Shown here piece by piece: positions 27,586 through 35,527 of a stretch of 64,000 bases of DNA. The stretch is from Chloroflexota bacterium (GTDB taxonomy: Bacteria > Chloroflexota > Dehalococcoidia > JACPQD01). A program made the position numbers and the translations under genes. The stretch covers positions 62,001 through 126,000 of the forward strand of contig JACPQD010000068.1 of assembly GCA_016190665.1 (NCBI GenBank), read 5' to 3'. The notes beneath the pieces were generated by a model. It was not told the origin of the DNA, ran no database searches, and was given only the letters and a program-made list of their open reading frames with translations. The first letter of the stretch is position 1, and each line of letters begins with the position of its first letter.

Positions 27586-27731
27586 TTCGTGCCTTCGCCA
27601 GAGCCGTTTTGAATTATTCGAATTTTTCGAACAGTTGCCGTTTCCACCAGCTCGCCGCTGGGAGTCGTGTACAGGACGATCTCACCTTCGCGCGGCTCCT
27701 GCTCACTCGGCTCGGTCTTCTTTGGGTTCAT
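27582..27731 (-). CDS. 49-residue ORF between mod and res, possible RhuM remnant
   Basis: ATG at 27731 to TGA at 27582; the stop overlaps the res start (ATGA). It reads MNPKKTEPSEQEPREGEIVL then YTTPSGELVETATVRKIRII and ends GEGTK. The stretch EGEIVLYTTPSGE resembles the start of RhuM-type proteins (EIxxYxTxDG), which are often found in restriction loci, and VRKIRIIQ resembles a later RhuM block, as if the middle were deleted. It may now act only to couple res translation. Weak but protein-like. Confidence 0.4.
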   Translation of the reverse strand: MNPKKTEPSEQEPREGEIVLYTTPSGELVETATVRKIRIIQNGSGEGTK

Positions 27732-27870
27732 GGGGGGACCCCCTCAATCACCAAGAACGGGAAATACGCGAAATATACACAGCTTTCAACAGGCTGATAG
27801 CTGAAGGCTGACTGCTGACAGCTTGCAGAACCGGTCCGTGTGTTCCGTGTATTCCGTGGTTTATCTTTTC
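27732..27870. repeat. Composite dispersed repeat between mod and the small ORF
   Basis: Contains the words CTGATAGCTGAAGGCTGACT, GTGTTCCGTGTATTCCGTGG and AATACGCGAAATATACAC, the same composite family as 17640-17745 and 23047-23150. It lies inside the restriction operon, just after the mod stop codon. Confidence 0.5.
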
Positions 27871-29751
27871 TTACACCGTCTTGAAGCTGGCAACGCCCTT
27901 GGTCTTGAAAATCTGCACAGCGTTGGCCTTGAGTTGGTCATTTCCGGCAAAGCCGGCGTCCAGGCAGACCACCCGGGAAGGTTTCAGGTCGGCCATGGCG
28001 CGGATGGCATCCAGGGTGAGGTCTTTTTCCAGACAGACCAGCATCGTGCCCTCCGCCACGCTGTAGACCGGCTTGCCTGCCAGATCAAGGGTAGCGACTG
28101 GCGTGGTGAGCTGAAAGCCGCTCTTCAGCAGGATCTCGTAAAGGATATCCTGCGATGTGCGCCCCTCCCGGATGTGTTCGATATGCAGCCCGAGTTGCCG
28201 CTCCAGCGCCGCGGCGTCCTTCGATCTCTGAGCGTCCCAAGCGTTGAAGTTTGACTCAGCCAGCTTGAAGGCCTTCATTCCAAGAATCGCAGAGCCGCTG
28301 CCATCCGTCGGTCGGAGAAGGGGCTTGGACTCGTTCATCCCACCAATCACGCTTCGGATCCGCATCTCCGTGATATCCGCGATTGTCTTAAGTTCTCTCT
28401 CGGGTGCCGAGAAGGGTTCAGGTAACTGCACCAGGATGAAGGTACGGTTGCCGCCGTCTTCATCATTTTGCTTGATTACGGCATGGCCTGTCGGCCCGCT
28501 ACCCGCAAAGAAATCAAGGACAATGTCACGACCATCAGGCGTGGTGGCAAGCTGGAGCATCCGTTGAATGAGGCGTGAGGGTTTGACCGTATCAAGGACG
28601 TTGTCGGTATTTTCGAACTTCACGTGCTCAAGCAATTCCTTCTTTGCCTCTTGGGTGTGACCGACAGTCTCGTATTGCCACAGTGTCTGTGGCACCATAC
28701 CCTGCTTGACTTCACTCAAGAAGCGCTTCAGTCGAGGCATATTGTTGCCGTTAGGTCCCCACCAAACGCGCTTATCAGTGTCCAGTTCTAGGAACTTTTG
28801 CCGCTTGACTCTCCAGTAGGTTCCAATAGCCGGCTTATACGTTCTGCCACCAGGGCTCGTCACCTCGTACTGACCCTCGCTATAGTAGTTACGAGCAGTT
28901 AGGTCGCTCGAGGTCCAAGGCCCTCTCGGATCGTTATCCGGACTGTCATACCTTGCATCAGCTTCAGCACTTCGGGACAACAACTTCGGCTGCCACACTT
29001 CTCCGCTGCGCGCATAAACCATAATGTAGTCATGATCTTCAGAGAAGTGTCGAGCGGAATTCTTAGGGGAGAATATCTTCTGCCAGATTATGGTGGCAAC
29101 GAAGTTCTCCTCTCCAAACACTTCGTTGCAGAGCTTCCGAAGGTTATCCACTTCATGGTCATCGATACTAATGAATATGACTCCGTCTTCCCGCAGCAGA
29201 TTCCTCGCCAGATACAAGCGCGGGTACATCATGTTGAGCCACTTGGAATGGAAGCGCCCGTCGGCATCGCTATTGGTGCCGAATTTCTTGCCCTCGCTGT
29301 CCACCTGGCCGGTGTATTCCAGATAGGTCTGGAGGCTCTCAGTGTAGTTGTCGGGGTAGATGAAGTCGTTGCCGGTGTTGTAAGGGGGGTCGATGTAGAT
29401 CATCTTGACCTTGCCCAGATAGGACTTCTGCAGGAGCTTCAGCACCTCGAGGTTGTCGCCCTCGATGAGCAGGTTCTCGGTCGTGTCGAAATTGACGCTT
29501 TCCTTCGGGCAGGGCAGGAGCGTCCCGACGCTGGGGGCCTGAATGGTCTTGAAGCAGTCGGCTTTGCCCGGCCAGTTCATGCCGTAGCGTTCCCGGCCCA
29601 CGTCCACCGTCTCACCCAGAGCCAGCTTCAGGCGCTCAAAGTCGATCTTGTCGCACTCGGTGCGGGCCTCCGGGAAGTAGCGGAGAAGCTCCGCCCTTTT
29701 CTCCTCGGTGATATCCTGCGAGCGCAGGTCCAGCTTATCAGGATCGGTCAT
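27871..29751 (-). CDS. Type III restriction-modification DNA methyltransferase, Mod subunit
   Basis: 626-residue adenine-N6 methyltransferase that both modifies DNA and gives target recognition. Beta-class order: DPPY motif IYIDPPYNTGNDF at about residue 121, and the SAM motif VLDFFAGSGPTGHAV at about residue 410, with a variable recognition region between. The N-terminal ERLKLALGE...YGMNWPGK is typical of type III/Eco57-like Mod proteins. Its res partner is 285 bp downstream and an SNF2 helicase lies 62 bp upstream on the same strand. Confidence 0.93.
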   Translation of the reverse strand: MTDPDKLDLRSQDITEEKRAELLRYFPEARTECDKIDFERLKLALGETVDVGRERYGMNWPGKADCFKTIQAPSVGTLLPCPKESVNFDTTENLLIEGDNLEVLKLLQKSYLGKVKMIYIDPPYNTGNDFIYPDNYTESLQTYLEYTGQVDSEGKKFGTNSDADGRFHSKWLNMMYPRLYLARNLLREDGVIFISIDDHEVDNLRKLCNEVFGEENFVATIIWQKIFSPKNSARHFSEDHDYIMVYARSGEVWQPKLLSRSAEADARYDSPDNDPRGPWTSSDLTARNYYSEGQYEVTSPGGRTYKPAIGTYWRVKRQKFLELDTDKRVWWGPNGNNMPRLKRFLSEVKQGMVPQTLWQYETVGHTQEAKKELLEHVKFENTDNVLDTVKPSRLIQRMLQLATTPDGRDIVLDFFAGSGPTGHAVIKQNDEDGGNRTFILVQLPEPFSAPERELKTIADITEMRIRSVIGGMNESKPLLRPTDGSGSAILGMKAFKLAESNFNAWDAQRSKDAAALERQLGLHIEHIREGRTSQDILYEILLKSGFQLTTPVATLDLAGKPVYSVAEGTMLVCLEKDLTLDAIRAMADLKPSRVVCLDAGFAGNDQLKANAVQIFKTKGVASFKTV

Positions 29752-29813
29752 GGCAACTCCTTGTTAACCACGGAAGACACGGAATACACGGAAACAAGAA
29801 GCCGTGTGACGGT

Positions 29814-32699
29814 TCATTTTACGCTCCACCTCAACACGAAGAGGGGTTCCTGTTCGGTCAGTTGGCTCAGGCGCTGGCTGATCTCGTCCAGCAAGGCATC
29901 TTTCTGCTTGTCCAGTTGGCGGCTGGCCTGGTCATAGGCGCGCCAGGCCTCCTCACGCTTCGTCTCCAGCCGGCGCAACTCGCGCTGGCGCTCCAGCTTC
30001 TCGGGGAGGTTAGGGGCCAGGCGTGCCGCCCTCTTGGTCTCCTTGATGGCGTCGTCCAGTTCGGCAAGCTCGGCTTTGAGGGTGTTGCGCCGGTCCTCGG
30101 TCCAGTGATCGAGCTTATCCATTTCGACTTCGAACCAACGCCCGTTGCGCGCCGCCATCTCCTCCAGTAGCGCCTTCTGTCTTTCGTCGTGCATGCGACG
30201 CAATTGGGTCGACATGTCCGGCGCGAGGTCCACGCGAGCCCCCTCTTCGCCGGGCAAGTCAAAGAGTCGGTGACATTGAGCTTCGTCCAAGGGTTCGCCA
30301 GCGTCAGTCATACCGGCGAACACGAGATGATCTTCACTTTCCAGGGCGCTGACAGAGAAGCGGATGCAACTCAGCCAGCCGGCCTGGCCGACGAGCGGTT
30401 CAAGGATAGTGATGTTCTTCCGGCTGTTGCTGTAATTGAAGGTGACATCGCGGCACGGCGCGGCGAGGCTCTGTGCCTGGGCCAGGAGACGCCGGGCGAG
30501 CGGGTGGCCGACGCGATAGGTGTTGGCGTCGTCCACGTTCTTGCCCATGCGGTAGGGTCCGGGGTGGATAGCCTCGCCCGGAAACGGATTCCGGTGCAGG
30601 GTAAAGCTGAAACCGCTCTCCTCGAATCGGGCGTGATCGGCCAGGAGAAACTGAGTGACCTGCCATAGCTGGTTGGTGAAGCGGTCGAGGAAATCATGGC
30701 TCTGGATGCGGACCTTCTCGATGACTTCCTGGTCGAAGTTGTCCAGCAACTTGTCGCGGGCGTCAAGCTGACCGGCGGCGATCTCCGCCTCCAATTCGCG
30801 GCCAAGCTGGTCGAATTCGAACTGGATTTGTTCCGGGGTCCGGCATTGTTGGTAGATAGCGGCAATGCGTCTCTCGAAGTCGACGCCGGACTCCACCGCC
30901 CCCAGCACTTCGTCGCTGGCCCCGAAGACGCCGCTGAAGAGCCGGAACTTCTCGTCCAAGAGTTCATAGACGCGCTGGTCAGCGGCGTTGCTCTTGTTCA
31001 GGAAATTCACAACGACAACATCGAACTTCTGACCGTAGCGATGGCAACGACCGATGCGCTGCTCGATGCGCTGAGGGTTCCACGGCAAATCGTAGTTGAC
31101 CACCAGATTGCAGAACTGCAGGTTGATGCCCTCGGCTGCAGCCTCGGTCGCGATCAAGATGAAAGCCTCGTCTCGAAAGTGCTCCACGAGGGCGGCGCGC
31201 ATATCCGCCGTGGGCGAACCGCTGACGCGGTCTGTCCCCGCGTGCTTCTCCAGCCACCTGCGGTAGATTTCTTTCGATTTCTGGTCGCTGTTGGCGCCAT
31301 TGAAGAGCATCACCCGACCGGCGAACTCGGTCTTCTGTAGAACGTCAAACAGGTATTCCTGCGTGCGCCGGGACTCGGTGAATATCACCGCCTTCTGCTG
31401 GAGGGTGGCCGCGCCCTGGTTCTTCTGGGCCTCCGCCGCGGCGGCGAAGCCCCGCCTCAGTGCTGTGAGAAGGACCTCGCCCTTGGAGTTCCTGATGATC
31501 GACCTGGCCAGAGCATGGAATTCCCGCAACTGTTCTGTTTCCCGGTGAAGCTCGGCGAGCTGCTCAGGGGTGAGAGAGGCTCGCTCGGCGGGAATTGTGC
31601 CGTTTTCGCCTTCGTCCCACTCGTCGGCCAATTCGTCCAGCCCTTCCCAGTTGTCCCTGAGCTCCGATGGTGGGGAGTCCACGGACTCGGCGGCGGACGC
31701 GGCGGCTTCCAGCCTCTGCGCCATTCCATCTAATGTGCCGGAGATGGCGTAAGTTGATGAGGCCAGCAGCTTACGCAGGATGAGGGTGACGAGCTGGCGT
31801 TGGCTGGCCGGCAGGGCATAGAGGGCAGGCTGTTGAAGATAGCCGGATACGAGATCGTACAGCCGCTGCTCTTCGGGTGTGGGCACAAACTCCTGTACCA
31901 GAGCATGGCGGTTCGTGAATTTGACGTACTCAAGGACCTGGCGGCGCAAAGTCCGTTTGCATAGCGGCTTGAGCCGTTCCTTGAGCTCGGTGAAATCCTG
32001 GTCGTTGGTCAGCCGGGTAAAACGAGCGCGGTAGCTCTTGAAATCCCCGAAGGCATAGTCATCGATGATGCTGACCAGCCCGTACAGTTCCAGAAGCGAG
32101 TTCTGGAGCGGCGTGGCCGTCAGCAGCACCTTGGGGACCGGCGCGACCGCCTGCTTGATGGCGCTGGCGATCTTGCTGGAGGTCTTGTAGACGTTGCGCA
32201 GGCGATGGGCTTCATCAATGACGACCAATGCCCACGGCGTTTGCCGAACGTACGGCTCTTTGATGCGGGCGAACTGGTATGAGCACAGAATAACCGCATC
32301 TTGCTGGAATGGGTTCAGGTTTCCGGCGCGGAGACCTTCGTTGAAACTGCGGTTCTCGAGGATAACCGATGGCAGATAAAACTTGTCGGCCAATTCCTGG
32401 CTCCACTGCTTGCGGAGGTTGGCCGGGACGATGACAAGAAGCCGTCGCTTTCGCTCCGCCCACCTCTGAGAAAGCAATAGGCCCGCCTCAATCGTCTTTC
32501 CCAGGCCCACTTCATCGGCCAGGATTGCCCCGCGCGAAAAGGGGCTCTGGAAAGCGAACAAGGCGGCTTCCACCTGGTGCGGGTTCAGGTCGACCTGCGC
32601 GTCCGCCAGGACGGAGGACAGCTTCTCAACGCTGTCGGATGAGCACCGCTTGGTGAGCTCGTGAGCGAAGTACTTGGCATGGAAGTCGGTTAAACTCAC
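29814..32699 (-). CDS. SNF2-family helicase of the type III R-M operon
   Basis: About 961 residues. SF2 helicase with Walker A ADEVGLGKTIEAGLLL (about residue 65), DEAH box VVIDEAHRLRN, LLTATPLQNSLLELYGL, and the helicase-C motifs FIL-ATEAAAEGINLQFC and QRIEQRIGRCHRYGQ. A coiled-coil rich tail (about 830-945) ends the protein. RapA/DrmD-like SNF2 proteins of this kind often accompany restriction and DISARM loci. The frame opens at a TTG at 32702 with a GTG next (32699); I use the GTG. First gene of the operon. Confidence 0.88.
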   Translation of the reverse strand: MSLTDFHAKYFAHELTKRCSSDSVEKLSSVLADAQVDLNPHQVEAALFAFQSPFSRGAILADEVGLGKTIEAGLLLSQRWAERKRRLLVIVPANLRKQWSQELADKFYLPSVILENRSFNEGLRAGNLNPFQQDAVILCSYQFARIKEPYVRQTPWALVVIDEAHRLRNVYKTSSKIASAIKQAVAPVPKVLLTATPLQNSLLELYGLVSIIDDYAFGDFKSYRARFTRLTNDQDFTELKERLKPLCKRTLRRQVLEYVKFTNRHALVQEFVPTPEEQRLYDLVSGYLQQPALYALPASQRQLVTLILRKLLASSTYAISGTLDGMAQRLEAAASAAESVDSPPSELRDNWEGLDELADEWDEGENGTIPAERASLTPEQLAELHRETEQLREFHALARSIIRNSKGEVLLTALRRGFAAAAEAQKNQGAATLQQKAVIFTESRRTQEYLFDVLQKTEFAGRVMLFNGANSDQKSKEIYRRWLEKHAGTDRVSGSPTADMRAALVEHFRDEAFILIATEAAAEGINLQFCNLVVNYDLPWNPQRIEQRIGRCHRYGQKFDVVVVNFLNKSNAADQRVYELLDEKFRLFSGVFGASDEVLGAVESGVDFERRIAAIYQQCRTPEQIQFEFDQLGRELEAEIAAGQLDARDKLLDNFDQEVIEKVRIQSHDFLDRFTNQLWQVTQFLLADHARFEESGFSFTLHRNPFPGEAIHPGPYRMGKNVDDANTYRVGHPLARRLLAQAQSLAAPCRDVTFNYSNSRKNITILEPLVGQAGWLSCIRFSVSALESEDHLVFAGMTDAGEPLDEAQCHRLFDLPGEEGARVDLAPDMSTQLRRMHDERQKALLEEMAARNGRWFEVEMDKLDHWTEDRRNTLKAELAELDDAIKETKRAARLAPNLPEKLERQRELRRLETKREEAWRAYDQASRQLDKQKDALLDEISQRLSQLTEQEPLFVLRWSVK

Positions 32700-33570
32700 C
32701 AATCGTCCCCGGCGGCCCTTACGAATATCTTTTGCGCCGCCTTAGTCTAATGCAGATAGCCGGGAGTGTCAAGGGAAGAATGATGAGTGCTAAATGATGA
32801 ATGATGAAGAAGCGGTCAGCCTTCTGGCAAATGATGCAGCCGGATACATGCTGGCCAACGGCAAGGGGAAAACGCTTTGACGCCCACGCCAGGGAGGACT
32901 GGGAAATCGCGTCGAATTCTGTCAACACTGTTGACAGAATTGGCCCATCAGATTCTCTCAACACTGTAGAGAGAATTGGCGCGTCGAATTCTCTCGACGC
33001 TGCCGAGAGAATTCCCTCCCATGGGGAGGTGATGCAGACTTGGCGGAACCTTAGATTCTGGCAAGGCAAACCGCCAGAGTGGACACAGAGGTCCGGAAGT
33101 TTGCGGCTTCGCGGCTTCGCGTGAGGGTACGACGTTTCTGGTTTCTGGTCTCTGGTTTCTGGTTTCCTGCTTCGCGGCTTCGCGTGAACCTCTCCCGGGC
33201 TTGAAACATGGATACACAGGATTTTGCATTCCGCCCATCATCCTGTCTATCCTGCACATCAATGTGAGTAGAATAAGCCTTCAGCCTTCAACACGGAATC
33301 TGTCTGCGGCTTCGCGGCTTCGCGTGAGGGTACGACGTTTCTGGTTTCTGGTTGCTGGTTTCGGCCGATCTGTGAGGCCAATACTGTCGCGACGGCCACA
33401 GTATGCCCGTCCAGGGCCAGGAACTCCACTCAAAGGCTTCCTCTTGCCGGTGTACGTGGACGACAGTTGCGACGTCGCCAGCCCGGAGTCCTTCCTGAGG
33501 GAGATCGGCGGTCAGTACAATGCGACCGTGCTCTCTCCACGTGCTCTCTCCTGGACTGGCAAGGCTAGCA
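32700..33570. other. Repeat-rich intergenic region, no gene recognised
   Basis: About 870 bp between the SNF2 gene and the DUF2283 gene. It holds a three-unit palindrome array (listed separately), two copies of a 50-nt word (GCGGCTTCGCGGCTTCGCGT followed by GAGGGTACGACGTTTCTGG) at about 33106 and 33304, and a MITE-B-like end near 33205-33262. The promoter of the minus-strand defence operon should be within 32700-32800. Open frames here have repeat-derived, unlikely protein sequence. Confidence 0.5.
32914..33014. repeat. Three tandem 36-bp palindromic units
   Basis: Three hairpin-forming units start at a regular 36-nt spacing (ATTCT at 32916, 32952 and 32988). Each has near-perfect dyad symmetry, such as AATTCTGTCAACA...TTGACAGAATT and GAATTCTCTCG...CGAGAGAATTC, while the inner bases change together so that the stems are kept. 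This covariation between units suggests that hairpin form, or a symmetric protein site, is under selection. Located about 215 bp upstream of the defence operon. Confidence 0.7.
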
Positions 33571-33804
33571 CTAGACTGCAAGCCGCAGGTCCGCCGAGAC
33601 GGGCAGCTCGAACAGGTCGCCGCGCAGAAGGCGGGTGGAGAAGAACAGCACCTCCAGGTTCTCAACTTCACCAGTTTCCGGGTTGAGACGGGCTATGATT
33701 TCGTCCCCCAGCTCTTCGGAGTCCTGTTCCGGGTAGGGAGCGCGCTTGTCTATATAGAGGATGTCAGCCTCTCTGTCGTACCTGAAGGTCAGCTTCTCTG
33801 CCAT
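33571..33804 (-). CDS. DUF2283 family protein
   Basis: 77 residues from an ATG giving MAEKLTFRYDREADILYIDK, followed by LGDEIIARLNPETGEVENLEVLFFSTR. This is the short DUF2283 pattern (YD.EADxLYI...). Proteins of this family are often beside toxin or DUF4258 genes, but no partner is seen here. Function unknown. The frame extends 19 codons upstream without sense, so I use the internal ATG. Confidence 0.72.
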   Translation of the reverse strand: MAEKLTFRYDREADILYIDKRAPYPEQDSEELGDEIIARLNPETGEVENLEVLFFSTRLLRGDLFELPVSADLRLAV

Positions 33805-33910
33805 TCTACTTCTCCGTGCCCGCAAGTCTATTATAACAGGTTGAGCCCACCCCGCCTTCATTCATATCGATGGGCAGGGTGGACAGGACAAGAGACGGAC
33901 CTGAACATAC

Positions 33911-34011
33911 TTATCAACATGGATGTGCAGAATAGACAAGATAAGATTTGTATGATTTCAATCCTGTTCACCCTGGACTCCGATCCGGGGTTCATCCTGT
34001 TCATCCATGTT
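33911..34011. mobile_element. MITE-like element, family B copy 1
   Basis: About 101 bp with short terminal inverted repeats (AACATGGATG near the left end, CATCCATGTT at the right end) and an internal palindromic part (CCCTGGACTCCGATCC). The reverse complement of nearly the whole unit is found at 46171-46268. Solo ends of the same family (AACATGGATGCACAGGAT) recur at 34863, 34990 and 35117. No coding capacity. Confidence 0.65.
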
Positions 34012-34172
34012 CAGCCTCTCATGGGGCAGGCATCGGAGGTCCGGAGACCGTTTGCGTCTTCGCGGCTTCGCGTGAACACACCCCCGGTCCGCTCATGCCG
34101 GGCCGACATCCCAGCATTCCCCGCACCTTCTTCTTGTTGTTGACTTTCCCTCCCGAATGAACGCATACTGGT

Positions 34173-34892
34173 TTGATTTCTGCCTATCGGTGGTACAACA
34201 TCGTGCTCAAAACCTCAAACCTACTGATCTTCGTCACCAGCTTCTTTGTGGGTCTTTCCGGGACCCTTCTGCCGGGGCCCTTTCTCACCATAACCATCGC
34301 CGAGAGCGCGCGGCATGGGGTAAGCGCCGGGGCGGCGATGGTCCTCGGACATGGCATCGCTGAGCTCAGCCTGGTGATAGCGCTGGCTACGGGCCTGAGC
34401 CGGGTGCTGGGAAAGGACCTCGTTACAGCAGGCGTCAGCCTGGTGGGCGGGGCCTTCCTCTTATGGATGTCCTTAGGTATCCTGGGCGCCGCCTTGGGCC
34501 CTCTGGACCCCTTCGAGGGCGGGCAGGCCCAGGCTGCGTCTCCTTACTCCCTTGTCTTTACGGGCATCGCCGCCAGTCTGTTCAACCCGACGTGGCTGAT
34601 CTGGTGGGCCAGCATAGGCACAACTTATGTCCTTTCGTCCCTCAAGAATGGAGTTGGCGGCCTGGCGTCGTTCTACACCGGTCACATTCTGGCGGACAGC
34701 TCCTGGTATCTCCTGGTGTCCTTCGTGGTCGGCGCAGGAAGGATGTTCGCCGTCGGCCTGGTCTACCGGATCATTCTGGCTGCCTGCGGCGCCTTCCTCA
34801 TCGTCCTGGGCCTCTATTTCCTGGCGGGCGGCGCGCGCGTCTTGGTTAAGATGCTGAATAGGAACATGGATGCACAGGATAAACACGATTGA
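34173..34892 (+). CDS. LysE/RhtB-family amino acid exporter
   Basis: 239 residues with about six membrane segments. Opening LLIFVTSFFVGLSGTLLPGP then FLTITIAESARHGVSAG is the LysE pattern, with FNPTWLIWWASIGTTY in the middle. Predicted efflux of amino acids or similar small solutes. The start is uncertain (TTG at 34173 or GTG at 34203). The last residues (NRNMDAQDKHD) are translated from the dispersed family-B repeat, so the original C-terminus may have been replaced. Confidence 0.82.
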   Translation: MISAYRWYNIVLKTSNLLIFVTSFFVGLSGTLLPGPFLTITIAESARHGVSAGAAMVLGHGIAELSLVIALATGLSRVLGKDLVTAGVSLVGGAFLLWMSLGILGAALGPLDPFEGGQAQAASPYSLVFTGIAASLFNPTWLIWWASIGTTYVLSSLKNGVGGLASFYTGHILADSSWYLLVSFVVGAGRMFAVGLVYRIILAACGAFLIVLGLYFLAGGARVLVKMLNRNMDAQDKHD

Positions 34893-35146
34893 GGGCACGG
34901 TACTAACCACGAAATACACAAAATACACGAAACATAAGGTTGTAGGTGGGGAGCCGAAAGCTAATCGCTGATTGCTGAAAGCTGTGAATAACATGGATAT
35001 ACAGGATGAACAGGATTGAGGGCACGGTACTAACCACGAAATACACAAAATACACGAAACATAAGGTTGTAGGTGGGGAGCCGAAAGCTAATCGCTGATC
35101 GCTGAAAGCTGTGAATAACATGGATGCACAGGATAAACAGGATTGG
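34866..35146. repeat. 127-bp tandem repeat, two full units plus a partial third
   Basis: Units begin at 34866, 34993 and 35120 (ATGGAT(G/A)), giving a period of exactly 127 bp. Each unit carries a family-B end (ACATGGATGCACAGGAT), a CACGAAATACACAAAATAC word and a GGAGCCGAAAGCTAATCGCTG word. The first unit includes the last codons of the LysE gene. Units differ at only a few positions, so the duplication is recent. Confidence 0.75.
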
Positions 35147-35228
35147 AAGAGAAATGATGAATGAGGAATGCGGGGTGATGAATGCCCGACGACCCCCCAT
35201 CCGTATCTATCCGTGGTTCGGCTCGTTC

Positions 35229-35420
35229 CCCTGACCCCTGCCCCCTGCGCGCAGCGCCACGCCATCCGTTTATCCGTTGCCCCATTCGTTGACACCGCAA
35301 AACTCGTTCCCCGGCCCCCGGCCCCTGACCCCTGGCCCCTGCGCGCAGCGCCACGCCATCCGTTTGTCCGTTGCCTTATCCGGTGACACCGCAGACTCCG
35401 ACCCCCGACCCCTGACCCCT
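35229..35420. repeat. 94-bp GC-rich tandem repeat upstream of iorA
   Basis: A unit containing GCGCGCAGCGCCACGCCATC occurs at 35247 and again at 35341, spacing 94 bp, each with CCTGACCCCTG and a GACACCGCA word. No gene. The iorA promoter must lie between here and 35527; a TATAAT-like hexamer is present in CTGCTATAATTTCAATC at about 35468. Confidence 0.55.
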
Positions 35421-35527
35421 AACCCCACGCGGCCGCGCCGCGTTTGCATCGGAGCCTCCCGCCCTGCTATAATTTCAATCTCTCCCCTGGGGTGAGCACA
35501 TCCTCTTGACGAATTCGGAAAACTACG

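Noticed and set aside
32914-33014. CRISPR array
   Set aside because: Three 36-bp units are adjacent with no unique spacers, and each unit is a full palindrome; there are no cas genes.
32948-33262. Minus-strand 104-codon frame across the palindrome array
   Set aside because: Its repeats (VERIRRANSLYS) derive from the 36-bp palindromes; no start signal and no conservation expected.
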